Assembly (NCBI GenBank): GCA_002803225.1 | Contig: NXFV01001493.1 | Location: 1 to 64,000, forward strand | Length of the DNA stretch: 64,000 bases | Source: Gamarada debralockiae | Lineage: Eukaryota > Ascomycota > Leotiomycetes > Helotiales > Hyphodiscaceae | Direction of reading: 5' to 3' | Part shown: in pieces, positions 31,312-43,700 of the stretch | Layout: every line of letters begins with the position of its first letter | How positions within the stretch are numbered: the stretch's first letter is position 1 | Position numbers and translations under genes: made by a program | The notes under the pieces: generated by a model | Seen by the model: only the letters and a program-made list of their open reading frames with translations | What the model was told of the DNA's origin: nothing | Database searches by the model: none

Positions 31312-32709
31312 CTATAAAGCCTGCGGCCCCCAGACCTTAGTATACACACCCATTCCCTTCTCCACTCCCGTTCCCTTAGCATCCTCCCTCCGCCTGCCGT
31401 CCTCCTTGAGCGGTTTCGTATCCTCATCAGTATCAATGCCCCTCGGAGTTCCAGACCCGTAGTCACTGCTCCCTTCCTTCGAACTGGCCCCAGTGCTATT
31501 CCTCCGTTCCACATGAACATGCACTTCCCTCTTCATATTGACAAATAGTTCTCTTTGGCGATGCGACTTCCTCCCTTCGAAGATATCGATCACTGCGACG
31601 TCGGATGGGCGGAAATAGACTTCAGATTCTTTCCAGTCAGTTTCTTTGGCTGGGAATTTTTTCGATAGCTTGGAGGAGGCGGCGAGTCGACAGACGTGGG
31701 AATGATCTTTTCTTTCTAGAGCCCGGGGAGACATGATCTGCGGGCCGTCGACATGACTGTTGCTACTACTTGAAACTTTGGCTATTAGGTTGGCCATGGA
31801 CATCTCGATATTCAACTTGACTATATATGCCAGGGGATGGAATTGCATATACCTAGAGATGCGACTGTTAGTACTGCGGGATTTAGGGGGAAGACTGAAG
31901 CTTACACGAAGGAGTTGTCCAAACTCATCATACCGATGATCAGGCAGTCCATACTGAGGGAGAAGCCGATGATACGCACGTTGAATCGCACAAGCTGATC
32001 GTACTTGGTCAAGCCTTGACTCACTAATCTCTGCTTCACAATGCGGATGAAGTACCAATTCAAAGCTCCGTCGACCATCAAGTAGATGCATTTCTCGCAT
32101 CGATCCCATATGTCATTGATGTGGATGTACTTCTCCGATATTTGAAGCCGAGCTGGGATCCAGATATTGTAGACAGAGATATTGATGGCAGTGATGAGAA
32201 CGGCCACGCCAATCTTCAGGGCAAGGGCCTTACGGCGATCTGTAAGGATAATGGAAACTCGATTGATGATGATTTGCAGCAGGAATTGGACTTGGAGGGC
32301 CCAAAAGGTTACTGGACGAGCAACGTCAACAAAGCAATGATGAAGCGAAGTTCAACATACTTACGAATTACAAAGAAGAACGCAAAACTACCTTATATCA
32401 GCCACGTTCGAGACACAGACATGATGCTCGTGAAAGTACTGACCTAGGAGGTATGAGTCCCCACAAATGAAGCCAGCAGATGACGGCGAAAGCAAGGCAG
32501 ACGAGGATCTCGAGCCAAATCATCCAAACATATGGAGAGTTCAGCTTTGAAGTACCATACCTCCCCCGAATCTCCATAGTCTGCGAGATAGCAGTCCATG
32601 TTGTGAGGAAGCCGAATCCAAGAGTGAAGCCCCAGGCAGTGGATGCGATGGCGAGATCCGATCTCGTAACCACGAGTGGTTTGAAATCCGCGGGAAGGAG
32701 CGTGATCAT
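31312..32709 (-). CDS. Multi-pass integral membrane protein, unknown role
   Basis: Four exons, 32709-32444, 32387-32365 (only 23 bases), 32311-31906 and 31852-31312, make 411 residues; introns are 53 to 56 bases with donors GTCAGT, GTAAGT and GTAAGC. Hydrophobic segments include STAWGFTLGFGFLTTWTAI, WMIWLEILVCLAFAVICWL, FAFFFVIR, KIGVAVLITAINISVYNIWI, and the pairs around YLMVDGALNWYFI and IIGFSLSMDCLIIGMMSL, about seven in all. Conserved-looking landmarks are IWIPARLQ, NDIWDRCEK, DGALNWYF and FHPLAYIVKLNIEM. The last 130 residues form a charged cytosolic tail. I recognise the general type of seven-helix fungal membrane protein but no named family. It is intact among pseudogenes. Confidence 0.78.
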
Positions 32710-34539
32710 TTTTGCATAAAGATCGGAATGAACAAGAGGTTCAAAAACAAAAGATATCCTTGGCCAACACGTATATGGCTTTTAACGTTGAGGCGGTGGA
32801 AGTATAAGTAGGCCCAGACTTTAGTTTCTTTTGGGAAACTCATGTTATCTTCGGATCTCTAGCAAGGAACAAGAGTCCATCTCTTGGAACGGAAAGCTAA
32901 CTCATGAATGCAAGTCTTGAGTCATGGCAGAGGATGTTGAAGGTGATCGAGGATGACAACCATTAGTGTGGCGTCTGACGAGATGCAATAGCCAGCATTG
33001 TCCAACTATATTTCAGGCATCACCCCATTTGCATCGAAATCTCTTTGCAAATTTCTATGGATTTTCTTGACTCAGGTATGAACGGACACTATTCTGAAGC
33101 CACGCTACATGGAATATCCAGACTGAAGTATTGGGATAGATTGAGCCCAAAGCTGACGCGCATACCAACCAATTGTGGGGAGATGTCGAAAAAACCCACA
33201 TTATTCGCGGAGGATGTGCAACGAGACCCACGGCACGAGCCTCCTCGCCTGTTGTTGCAGGTCTCTTATGAGGGATCTTCCTGGAGATGGTTATATCACG
33301 CGGTCATAGCTGAAACAAATGTTGGCGATTTTCGATCGTTGCGATCTAAAATTCTCCGAGGTATAATGATGGTCATACATGGAAAGGGGGGACAAATGAC
33401 AAGCGACAAAGTGCCCAATTTTGCGCCGTTTCAAGGTACAGCCGCATCAGAAGGGTCCAACGATGCTGTATTCAGGAACAGAATAAACGACTAGAAAATA
33501 GTGCGAACTCAAAAGCCCAACCTGGAAACCCAGGCTATCTTGGGGCGGCAGCAGTCATTGATAAAGTATTGAAACCTATGAAATTGAATGTGTTTTGCGA
33601 TCTCGGTATTAATGATTCAAAAGAATGAGCGCAGTAAAATTTTCGAAGAGTGACTAGAGGCTACAAGTGAGAACCTTCGATTCTGCTCAAATGGCACAAC
33701 AGCCCTGAAGTATACTGATTATGCACGCACTGGCATGGGAATCTGTTTGGGTACCACACCGATTCTTACGCAAGTGCGTGGGGCAGGCCGTGCTCTCAAT
33801 GCGAAGGTCGATGAATCCTGGCCTGAATGTTTCACGACTCATGGCCACGAGAGGGAAAAGATTCTGGCCTCGGGCAATTGATAAGGGGCAGAAAAATTGC
33901 TGCAAGAATATGGGTTCGCGAATACCATATCCTCATAAGGTTCTCCTGCGCTTTAAGGAGTCCAAAAAGGAAGTGGGAGGGCCGGATGAACTTCCGCCGT
34001 CGAAAAGTTAGGGATAAATGTGTATGAGGTTCGCTGGAGACAATGCAGGCGGAAATTTTCTTCCTCTGACTGTCGTCGTTTGTGCTTTCATCCTGGTTCT
34101 TTCGAAAAGTCTGTTCAGGTGGAGAGTGTGGGGGTGTGGGGGCCGACGCCAGAAAATGGAGTGTGGTCTTACCGCAAGTCAAATTTCTTTTCCAACCCAC
34201 CCCCCGGTCTAATTGCTCGCGCCGTTTTGTCCACGTCCACGTCGCGAATTTCAATCAACTCGAACGAATGACTCTCATCTTCGACGGCAACAGCTACGAG
34301 TAGGAACTCGTTTCAAACTAATGACGCTCCTGCTACGCGATCAAGTTACCGCTAAACAGAGGCTCAACTACCACCGGCCGTCTATAGAGGAGCATTGACC
34401 GAAGATTGAGATGAGATTCGCACACAATCCGGTGGCGATGAAGCTGGGTAAGAAATGATAGGTATATTACTGTTGAAGATTCAAATAGTGTTCTCTCTGA
34501 GAAAGCTTTCATATCTCGTCTTCCGCAAAGAGACGCAAA
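32710..34539. other. Intergenic region without supported genes
   Basis: About 1.8 kb with several medium open frames on both strands (for example 33057-33494 + and 33832-34254 -). None starts or splices convincingly or shows a known domain. It includes the promoter of the membrane-protein gene. Confidence 0.4.
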
Positions 34540-35811
34540 ATGGCTCCTGAATTTCAAGAAACTGGTCGTTGGATGGTCCACGATTTAAAAGAACACAAGG
34601 AACCTCTCCTGCTATCAAAACCTCGAAGCCTATCACAAAATCTAATGAAGTCACGAAGTGTATTGGTGGCTGGACCCCTCAAAACGGAAGACCACCACGC
34701 CGTGCTGGCTATCTGCAACTTGATCTTCGAAATGCGCATGTGGAACGGGGGCGGACATGCTGGGTCTGCTCTTGAAATGGCGGTCATTGCTTTGATTTAT
34801 GGAACTATGCTTTGAGATTGTACACAGGAAATCCAGATTTGTTTGGTTGGGATCGATTTGTATTGTTAAAAGGTAAGTATTCTATACATGTAAACAATCC
34901 ACGATAGAGACTGATAATCGGCCAGGGCCACAAAGGCCGTTACATCCGCAACGGCATCTGCGAACATGCCATAGCATCTATAGCCAATGGGTCGGCAGTC
35001 CAATCTTGGAACATCCCTCCCCATAGCGGGAACATTCTTCATTTTTTACGTCTACGTACGTTCTCTACCTCCGAACCATATCATTTCACCATCCGCACTA
35101 AAAATCCGCAGGCAGTACCAGGAGCTGGCATGGGCGCCCTTCAAGACCTGCGGGTAATCCATATCGCAACACACGATTCCTTCGCAGAAGGCCAAAATGG
35201 ACCGATCCACTAACTTGTCGAGCTGGACTTTCTCTACTACGATATGTCGTCCTTAACGTATATCCGACCTTACGACGGCAAAGAGCTGCTTGGAGCCTGG
35301 CAGTATGCTCTCGAGAACCGCGAGAATCCTAGCATGTTGTCTATTTTCTCGAAATTCTGTAGGCGCAGTGCCGAATACAGATCGTAGGAGGTCATGCTAG
35401 GCGCACGTGCGATTCGATAGGAAGCGAGGCGGAGGTTACACTGGTGTCTTTGGTTCGAATTTACACTATGTCGTTGGGGCCACGAAGGTATTGGGTGAGA
35501 AGGGAGTGAAGTGTCGGGTGGTGTTTGCGCCGAGTTTGAGGCTCTTTGATCGGTAAAGTCGGGAGTATCAAGACGAGGTATTTCCGCTTGCTGGGATACT
35601 GACTGTCAGTGTAGAGGAATACGCCGCGGCGATGTGGGCAAGATATGTCACTGCGAGTATCGGTATGATGGACCTTGGGTACAGCGCAACCAAGGAGGGT
35701 AATTATGAGAGGTTTTGGTTGGATGAGAAGGGGATTGTGGGGAAGGTTGAGGGGTATCTGAAGGTGCTGAGTGGTAGGGATGCGAGGACGAGAGGGTGGA
35801 GGCAGTTGTGA
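34540..35811 (+). pseudogene. Dihydroxyacetone synthase/transketolase pseudogene, internally deleted
   Basis: Pieces of a transketolase-family enzyme occur in the right order. The thiamine-diphosphate domain opens with GGGHAGSALEMAVIAL, then NPDLFGWDRFVLL in another frame. An intron follows at 34873-34925 (GTAAGT). The sequence then jumps to GRYIRNGICEHAIASIANG of the second domain, so roughly 300 residues are missing. Next come a second spliced stretch with AGMGALQDLRVIHIATHDSF and EGQNGPIH, then LTYIRPYDGKELLGAWQYAL, and lastly the C-terminal domain with YVVGATKVLGEKGVKCRVV, VSVEEYAAAMWARYVTASIGM. In-frame stops lie at 34813-34815, 35211-35213, 35398-35400 and 35554-35556, with frameshifts between. 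The parent would make dihydroxyacetone from xylulose phosphate and formaldehyde, or be an ordinary transketolase; the motifs lean to the former. Confidence 0.8.
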
Positions 35812-36766
35812 GATTTGAATGTTGATCTCATCTCATTATGCTTGCTCTAGATTCTAGAATATATGAATACGAAACTTGTTTTGGGTGTTCTGAAAGATAA
35901 CCAAGACATGAAAGGTATAGCTTGACAACAAACTCAAAGTCAAGGCCTGTCAACACTAGGTTACTTCGTGCATCTTCGTGCATCCGTCCCACCTCCCCAC
36001 TTTCTTGTTACCCCTGAGACGATCGTACCAGTAATCATTCAAAGTTACACTCAAGTCATCAAGTGAGGCATCGATCATCTACACGTCCGGCACCAACCTG
36101 CAATCCCGAAAAAAGATATCGTCAAGTCCGTCAGCCGCGCATTCGCTCGGATTCGTAACTCATTCTCCTTCTTCTAATTAAAAGCCCACACAACTCGACT
36201 CACGCGGATTGCCCAATAAAAACTCTTACAATCCGTCCTATAACAAGCCTCCTTCACAAACGGAACCTTCCCCGGTGCCCCGGTAGTGACGTTACAAAGT
36301 CTCCCACCGGCTCGTTCCGGATAGCCGAAACGGGAAGGGCTCGTGCGTTTAGACGAATGATGACGAAGGCTCAACTCAATTTGAACGAACTGGTTTTGAC
36401 TTTTGGATCGGAGGTATATTATCTTTAAACTTCAGAAGAAATGTGTTGAAGCTTTGTTGCACGTCGCAATGGATGAACACTTCCGGGCTGCATGCAGTGG
36501 TGGTTGAGGATGTACACATCCGCAACCGATCGAAGGGCGTGCAGGTATCGTGACTTCTGCTTCACAATATACCTCGGGAATCTGGGAATTGTGATCCTAT
36601 GAGTTTTTGGGGACGATACACAAAGAAAGTCATAGTATTCATCAGAAACTAATATTATCTATCTCCCCCACTCTATCTCTAACTCTATCTAACATGAGAT
36701 CAATCCTCATAACTGTCCCCCTTCAAACCCTTCTGACTCGCTTTCCCGGCGCCAAACCCAGCTTCC
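35812..36766. other. Intergenic region
   Basis: No gene is supported. It lies between the transketolase relic and the stop codon of the next gene. Confidence 0.4.
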
Positions 36767-39070
36767 TCATAACAGGCGATCCAACCTCGTCAACTCCCTA
36801 TGCACCATCTCCTCATCCCTGCCCTCCCTCATCTCTCTCTCCACTTCCGTCAACATCCCTTCCCCCTTAGACCGCATTCCCGTCCCAGGAAGCACACGAC
36901 TCAATTCCCCAAATGAACTCGCGATGCCGCTTAAAGCGCTCAGAAGCATCGCGTTGTCGCTTTCGATCTTTCTGAGTCGAGCATCCATCTCTTTCTCTCG
37001 CAGACTCATATTCCGCTTCACTCTTCGCTCCTGCCTCCGAGCATCCAAGCCGGAGCTCTTTCCGCTTCCTCGCGATCGGATAAGGCTGCGATCTTGGGTT
37101 ATGGTGTCGCTTTCACTTCCCATGCTTGAGGGAGGTGTATGTGTTCCCCGGGCACTCATGTTTCCGTTTGAGTCCGAGTTCTTGACCCTTTTCTTCAACA
37201 CACGTTCTGGAGACGGATCTAAAGGCAGATCTTCCATCCTCACTACGCCGGTATAGGGTGCGAGGTTGGCGACGAGTATGATGTCCGTGATGGAGTTTAA
37301 CGCTGGTTTGTATGCCATTTCCTGAGATGTGCTTAGGCGTTTAGCGCTCCGTGCCGGAGTTGTGACGAGTATTTGAGGATTTATAGATGAAGCAGTCTCG
37401 GTCAAGGGAGCTTTCTCTCGCTGCGTTGACTTGTCTCTGTGGACGGCCATGTCTCGCTGCTTCCTTACTTTGACGCGATCTTGTCTGCTTTGTCTGGAGT
37501 TGTTGCTTTTTACGGACGCTGTGCTCCTGCGGTTCGATATTGTGCCATCAATTACTCCAATAGTTGGCGAGTTCTTCCGACCGATAGGAGACGATGGTGA
37601 TGGCAAGAAGCTGGGAATACATGGACTTTCGGGAAGATCAGGAAGTTGTCGAGTGTGCGAAGGACTCTCAGGATGCAAAGATTTGGGAGTGTTACTTCTG
37701 CTGATTGATTGAAAACCAACCGCAGTGTTGTAGCTCTGAGCCGTCTCTGCGGTGCTAGAAACAGTTGAAGGAGAATGTGATATTGGTATCCCCGAGGTGG
37801 TGCTGTCACCTGCAGATAATACGGAGTTTTCGGACAAGAACGGTGACCTGCCGGGGTCTTCAATAACAGGTCTTTTATTGGCGAGATAGGCATTTGCGAG
37901 CTCCGTTTGCACACCTGCAGATACTTTTGTTACGCTTGATTTTCGCGGTGGAAGGTCGAGCTTTAGTCCTGATATCATGGTGGTGCTTGGCACTCTTGAA
38001 GCACTGCTTGGTCCACGAGAGTGAGCGGGATATGAGCCTAACGAAGCCGTGCTATACACCATTCCCCCGGAATACCTGGGATCGCTTCGAGTACTATCCT
38101 GTCTAGCAATGTCGACTGGAGATACTGCAACGTAGCTCTTGTGTGTGACCGCTGAGTCAGGCTTTGTTGCCAGCTTTCCTTCCGCATTGGAGCTCATTAG
38201 TCGATTCCTTTGCTGTTGGTTCAATTGGGTATAATAATTCTCCAAAGTCCTCGTAGTTTCTGGTCCTAAAACATCTGCGGCTGGTGTGGTGACAGATTCT
38301 TCATGCGATTTCCTCTTGTCTACGTTGTCGGCTTCTTCGTTGTTTATGGTCATAGTGAGGAATGAAGACATAGATTCCCGAACTTCCGCAACTGGTTTTA
38401 AGATTGTGACCGCGCCCCTTTCTGAAGATAACTTAGGCTGCGAATGCGGTCGTGGAGGCACTAAAGGCGGTGCTGGGGTATCATAGTAAGGATGATCGTA
38501 TTCAAGGGGTATCGAAATCGCAATGTGACGTGCACCGCCAGTGGTCGTCGCTGCAACGGCACTGTCTGGAAGCTGCATAAGCTTGGGTCCTTTCGTTGCT
38601 TTCTTGCTCTTTTGTCGCCCGAATATCTTGAACGTAGACTTCTTTATCGAATGAAGACTCCCAGAATCCGACTCTGGGCGGGACATGAAGTTCGTTGGTG
38701 GAGGCTCAGAGCGCCTCAAGAAATCTGACAAGGCTCTTATGCTCTCTGTGTTGCTCTCCATCATAGTCAAATCCCTTGAGCCCTGGGTTCGTTTGTGGGT
38801 GAATCTTGAAGAAATATCGGACATCTTGGACGTTGAGTCCCACCGATTCAGCACCGGAGCTGAAGCGGTAGTCGTATTCGGACCCTGACTACTCTGCGTT
38901 CTGCAATCCCCGTTGGACACCGAGGCCATGGTGTTATATACGGCTCTTTTGTTCGATCCATCTGCAGCGCTAGTTACAACCGTGACCTCGCGATCGATAT
39001 GAATGGAGGTGCTTGAGTTTGTCCTTATGTTGGCTAGACGTGGGGTTTCTGAGCGAATGGAAGATAGCAT
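36767..39070 (-). CDS. Large serine-rich disordered protein, unknown function
   Basis: Single long open frame of 767 codons from an ATG at 39070. I do not recognise the family. The chain is mostly low-complexity, rich in Ser, Thr, Pro and Arg, with many SP/TP sites that could be phosphorylated. Ordered islands are few: IPLEYDHPYYDTPAPPLVPP near residue 190, SITDIILVANLAPYTGVV near 600, and a C-terminal helical segment from about residue 690 (MSLREKEMDARLRKIESD) with heptad-like spacing that may form a coiled coil. No signal peptide or membrane segment is visible. The length of the frame and its codon regularity support coding. Possible roles as a cytoskeletal, polarity or signalling scaffold are guesses. 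Confidence 0.75.
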   Translation of the reverse strand: MLSSIRSETPRLANIRTNSSTSIHIDREVTVVTSAADGSNKRAVYNTMASVSNGDCRTQSSQGPNTTTASAPVLNRWDSTSKMSDISSRFTHKRTQGSRDLTMMESNTESIRALSDFLRRSEPPPTNFMSRPESDSGSLHSIKKSTFKIFGRQKSKKATKGPKLMQLPDSAVAATTTGGARHIAISIPLEYDHPYYDTPAPPLVPPRPHSQPKLSSERGAVTILKPVAEVRESMSSFLTMTINNEEADNVDKRKSHEESVTTPAADVLGPETTRTLENYYTQLNQQQRNRLMSSNAEGKLATKPDSAVTHKSYVAVSPVDIARQDSTRSDPRYSGGMVYSTASLGSYPAHSRGPSSASRVPSTTMISGLKLDLPPRKSSVTKVSAGVQTELANAYLANKRPVIEDPGRSPFLSENSVLSAGDSTTSGIPISHSPSTVSSTAETAQSYNTAVGFQSISRSNTPKSLHPESPSHTRQLPDLPESPCIPSFLPSPSSPIGRKNSPTIGVIDGTISNRRSTASVKSNNSRQSRQDRVKVRKQRDMAVHRDKSTQREKAPLTETASSINPQILVTTPARSAKRLSTSQEMAYKPALNSITDIILVANLAPYTGVVRMEDLPLDPSPERVLKKRVKNSDSNGNMSARGTHTPPSSMGSESDTITQDRSLIRSRGSGKSSGLDARRQERRVKRNMSLREKEMDARLRKIESDNAMLLSALSGIASSFGELSRVLPGTGMRSKGEGMLTEVEREMREGRDEEMVHRELTRLDRLL

Positions 39071-40727
39071 TGCTTCTGTAGAAGGCGTGATGTCAGCTAT
39101 GATGCGGCTCGCCGTCTTTAAATGAGATGGCCAATGAATTTGGGGTGCCGTACCAGGATGTTACTCCAAAGCTCTGAAGGTTTGAAAGGCCCAACCACGC
39201 TGACCAGAGCGAGGTGGTCAACACGCAATTGCGCGCGATAAATTGTAGGGAACTTCAGACCTCGCCGGCTATATTATGAGAAATAATTCATGGGGCAAAG
39301 GAGCTCGATGTTTTTGTTCGGCTATATGTGGATCATACAGGTGCGCGTAAGGAAAAAGATCTCGAGGGAGACGTGGTTTCGAAATGGGACGATTACGAAG
39401 AAGCTGGTGGAGTCGTAATGTTTGCTTTTGCAATTGCAACACGAGAAAGCGAGGCGACAACGTCAACGCTGTCTGAAGAGAATAATGAATTGAAATGGTG
39501 CCTAATATCGCAACTTGAATGAAATAGAGGAAGGTGACGGAGTTCTAAAGCTCAGATTCAAGCGAGACCTCAGCTCACAACTGGTTCGCACAAAGAGATA
39601 CAATATCGATTGTGAGGTTTGGAATGCAAAGAGTTGGGGACGACGAGAATCAATTCAAGGAAAGGGAACAGCTGCCTTTTAATTAGATTGGCGCTTTTCT
39701 AAACCGACAAACTTTGTTGTGAAAAACAGGAGCTGAGGCCAATCGCGGAAGCTATTCCAAGGCGCCCCCATTAATCTACTTTGAGCCTAGTTTCTAGATT
39801 TGGGGTGCTCACTCCACGTTGGTGGATATTAGCGGCGCGGAAGAGGGATACGTCGAATTATTCCCTGACGCCTGCAGGGAGGGATCAGCATCGTCATCCA
39901 ATGGTTGGAGGGACTTCCTCTCGAATCCACGCGCTGTTGGACAATTTGCGTATGCAGTATAATACAGGATTGGAGTTGAATTGTCTTCGGTGACGTGACG
40001 TGAGTGAGATGATCGGCCATTTTCAGTGCGGGAAGGAATTGGACGGGCCATCAGGATTAGCACAGGGATCGCCCCAAAACCCCAGCCAAATGCCATGCCC
40101 TAACCGAAGTCACCCAAAAGAGGGATCAACCAGCCTATCATCAGTAGTGATCTACGTGTCGAAATCTCCTGAAATAGGCCAGGCGTAAATGACAGGTGAC
40201 GATCCAGGTCGCCGCAAACTTTCGTTCACCCAACCCTTCAAGATCGCAGAGCTTCGTGGTGTCGCAATCTCCAAAGCGAACAATTTTCGAGCTTCTTCAA
40301 TAGTGCGACCTGTGCCTATTTGATGGGATAAAATCTCCTCGTCTGTGCTTCAGCCCAGGAACAAAAGATTAGCGAGATGTCACTGCAGCAACTTTAATCC
40401 GGCCCAGGCTCGGATGGTAGAGGGTCATTCATCACTCTGTATCGATCACCATTCTTTACCGCTACTGTGTCCAAAACACAGCAGCATGCATGCAGTAGCA
40501 CTCACTACCGCCACTTTCTCATTTCTTCATTCATAATACTTTTTTTGCTTGCCAGCTTCACGTCGCATCGCTAGGCAACGCTCTCTAATGCTAAATGTAC
40601 CGTACCCATCGCCGGTGTGAAAAATTCTCCTTGCTCCATAAATAAATGCTCGCGCCGTGCAATGCAGTATGCAGATGCAATATTCCACCCATCCCATAAA
40701 CTCCTTAATCCTCAAAATCATGTTTGT
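39071..40727. other. Intergenic region
   Basis: About 1.65 kb without a supported gene; contains the promoter of the disordered-protein gene and the 3' region of SEN1. Confidence 0.45.
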
Positions 40728-43700
40728 CTATTGTCGTTTCGGTTTTGGTTTTCGATGCATAAATGGATCAGCAGGTGCTTTCTTGCGTGGCGGCGCGACT
40801 CCGAGGGGTCGCGGCGGGGGGGTTGCCCTTTGCGCTGCCTCCTGTGCTGCCAGTGCCGCGGCAAGATCTATCTTATGTTCCTATTTGGAGGTAAATTAGC
40901 AGTTGAATGATGAAGATAAAATCGAAGAATGAGAAGTCGAGACGAAGCTATAAAAGGTGATTTAAACGTACCTTCTTCGCAGGACCACTCTCTTCCAGCA
41001 TTGACGCCTCTCGAGATCTCTTTCCATGCTCGTTCATCTCCGCTGCAGGAGATGACTTTCTGCTCTCTTTCTTAATACCAAGGAATGACATGTTTTGCTC
41101 TTGCTTGATCGTAGGTCGATGTCCATTCACAGAGGTCGATGCCGTGCTGCCAGCCACCACTGACAGCTTTCTGGAGCTTGAAGCACTAGGAGCATCAATC
41201 ATCTCAACATCCTCATTTTCGGACTTGGGACTGGGAACTGCAGAAGTTGGTCTTGATGGAACAGACTGAGGGCCAATGCCGTTCAGATATTGAGGTGCTT
41301 TGCGATCTCGAGTTGTCGGTCTCGAGAAGAGAGCCATGACATCGCCGCCAGTGTATCGATCACGAGATTTTGCGTCCTCAATGAGCTTGTTCCAGAACTG
41401 GCCTTGCTGCAGTGACCGAGAATCTCCAAGAACCCAGAGCGATGATTTGGCTCGAGTGAGACCGACGTTCATTCGTCTGATATCTCCAAGGAAACCGATA
41501 CCGCCCGTGGCTTTGGCTCGAACGCAAGAAAAGATGATAATCTCTCGTTCACGACCTTGGAAAGCATCGGTGGTGTTGAATTCGATTTCCTCGAAAATAT
41601 TTTCTCCGAATTGTCGTGAGAATCGCGCCTTTAGCTCGTTCAATTGTGCTTTGTAGGAGGTGATGATACCGATTTTACCCTTGAAATCGTAGCCTCTGTA
41701 GTCGGTCTTCAGTCGATGATAAAGTGCCATGGCAGCATTCATTTCCGGGACGTTGATGAAGGAGTGTCCTCGAGCTTCCTTCGTCTGAACACCCTCAACA
41801 TCGAAGAAGCGGTAGGGACCCAGAATTGAGCTGGCATGCCATGGCTTGTCACGCGCTTGCGCCATGTTCGAGCCGTCGACCAATCTGCTGTGGTAGAACT
41901 GTTGACTAGGGAAGGAACTGATTTCTGGGTGCATGCGATACTGCGTATCCAAAAGATGAACGTCACTTGGATGATTATGTTGCATTCGGACGAAAAGACT
42001 TTGCTCGTATCCGTAACTCTGAGCAGCTCTGGATAGAACCGTGGGCGGAAGTTGTTCGGGATCTCCGACGAGGATGCATTTGGAGCAGCCGTATTTGAGT
42101 GGAATCAGGGCACTTAACTCGATGCACTGAGCTGCCTCATCAATAATCACGGTCTCGAACTCCACGTTCAAGTTCTTGAACATGTCGTGACCGCTACCAC
42201 TGAGTGTCGCACATAAAACGTGAGCTCCGTCAATAATCTGCTGCTGAAATTGGTGACGATTGATTTCGTTTTGGCGGCTGACAGTATTACCACTCTCCTT
42301 GTCCTCATCGATCTTGGCACCAAGATGAGCTTGGTTACGCTTCAGTTGATCGATCTCGCGCTGTAGTTTCATCTCCAGTATCTTATCCCCGGTCGCGCGA
42401 GCCGCGTCCATCTGAGGTCTAACCTCAGCAAGTCGAGCTTTGACTTTGCCAGCCTCTTGGTGAAGCTTGTCACGATCTTGCAAAAGCTTATTCTTTTCGC
42501 CATTATCCCCTTCGAGCTTCTGTCTGACTAATTCGTCAAGCATGACGTCCTTGACATCGGCGTTGATGGCATCACTTCGACCAATACGAATCACATTGAT
42601 CTTTTGTGGAGGCCCGCTGAGGGGCTGGATACCTTCCTTCAGTCGTACAACCAATTCATCGACAGCGGCGTTACTGGGTGCACAAATAAGAAGTTTCTTC
42701 TTTGGCGGTGGTCCGGAAGGCTTTGAAGCACCGGGTCCAGGATTCTGACCCTGAGGCTTGGCTTGAATCTGCTGCTGTTGTTCCTGCAAGGTTCGAGTGA
42801 GTAGAGCGCCAACCATTGCAACGATAGTCTTCGTCTTTCCGGATCCAGGGGGACTACTAATTGTTAGGAAAGATGCAAATTGAGTGACTGACGATGACGT
42901 ACCCTTGAATCAATGTGAACCCATCATTGTCGTACGCTGAAAGAATAGCCTGTGCTTGACCTCTGTTGAGATTATACTTGCTTGACATCATGGCCACCTT
43001 CTCGTCGCCATATTTCTGGATCGGTGAGGGTTTAGCCTCCAAGACTTCGTCGCAAAGATCGTAGAACTCCAAACTGCTAAGGGCGGCATACTCTCGTTGA
43101 GTCGTCGTCATGTCCGCAATCTTGACAGCATAAACTTTCCCATTCGGAACCAGAGCCTGCAGAAACCCGGGATGGATATCTCGGCTGACTTTGTAGGTAA
43201 CCTCAACGACGTCTTTCTTGCGGTTGGTACGTTCCACCCGCGCGAGGCAGTGAGGTTCTTGAGGATTGTTCAACGGATCAGGGCTTCTTGACAAAAGCAC
43301 AATATCGCGTTCAGAAATCTTCAATTCCGAAAGATTTGCGGGCATGGGCATATTAGTGCTGACTTCCATAAATTTATCTACGGATAGTCGATTGAGAACC
43401 TTGATCTCGATGGGTTTGAAGTTGTTCTCATCTTTCGCGGTGACAAGAGAGCGCCAAACTTCAGAGATGAGCAAAGGGGTAAATGTGCGCTTGTAGCGAT
43501 CGAGTTCTAGAAACTTGTCCTCGATTCGTATGCACTCAATGTCACTTGGCGGCTTGTCGCCCTCGTGGAAGATATCCCAATTGAGTATCTCGAGATATAG
43601 CTTGTCCATATTAGGTTCCACACGAGCACGCATATCCTTAGCCGAGCGTTGGATCTTCGTCTTCTTGACTGGGCCCTGCTGTTGTTTCTGGAGAGCGCGT

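Noticed and set aside
33057..33494. Forward open frame of about 145 codons
   Set aside because: No ATG at a sensible position matching a conserved domain and no repeat of coding signs in flanks.
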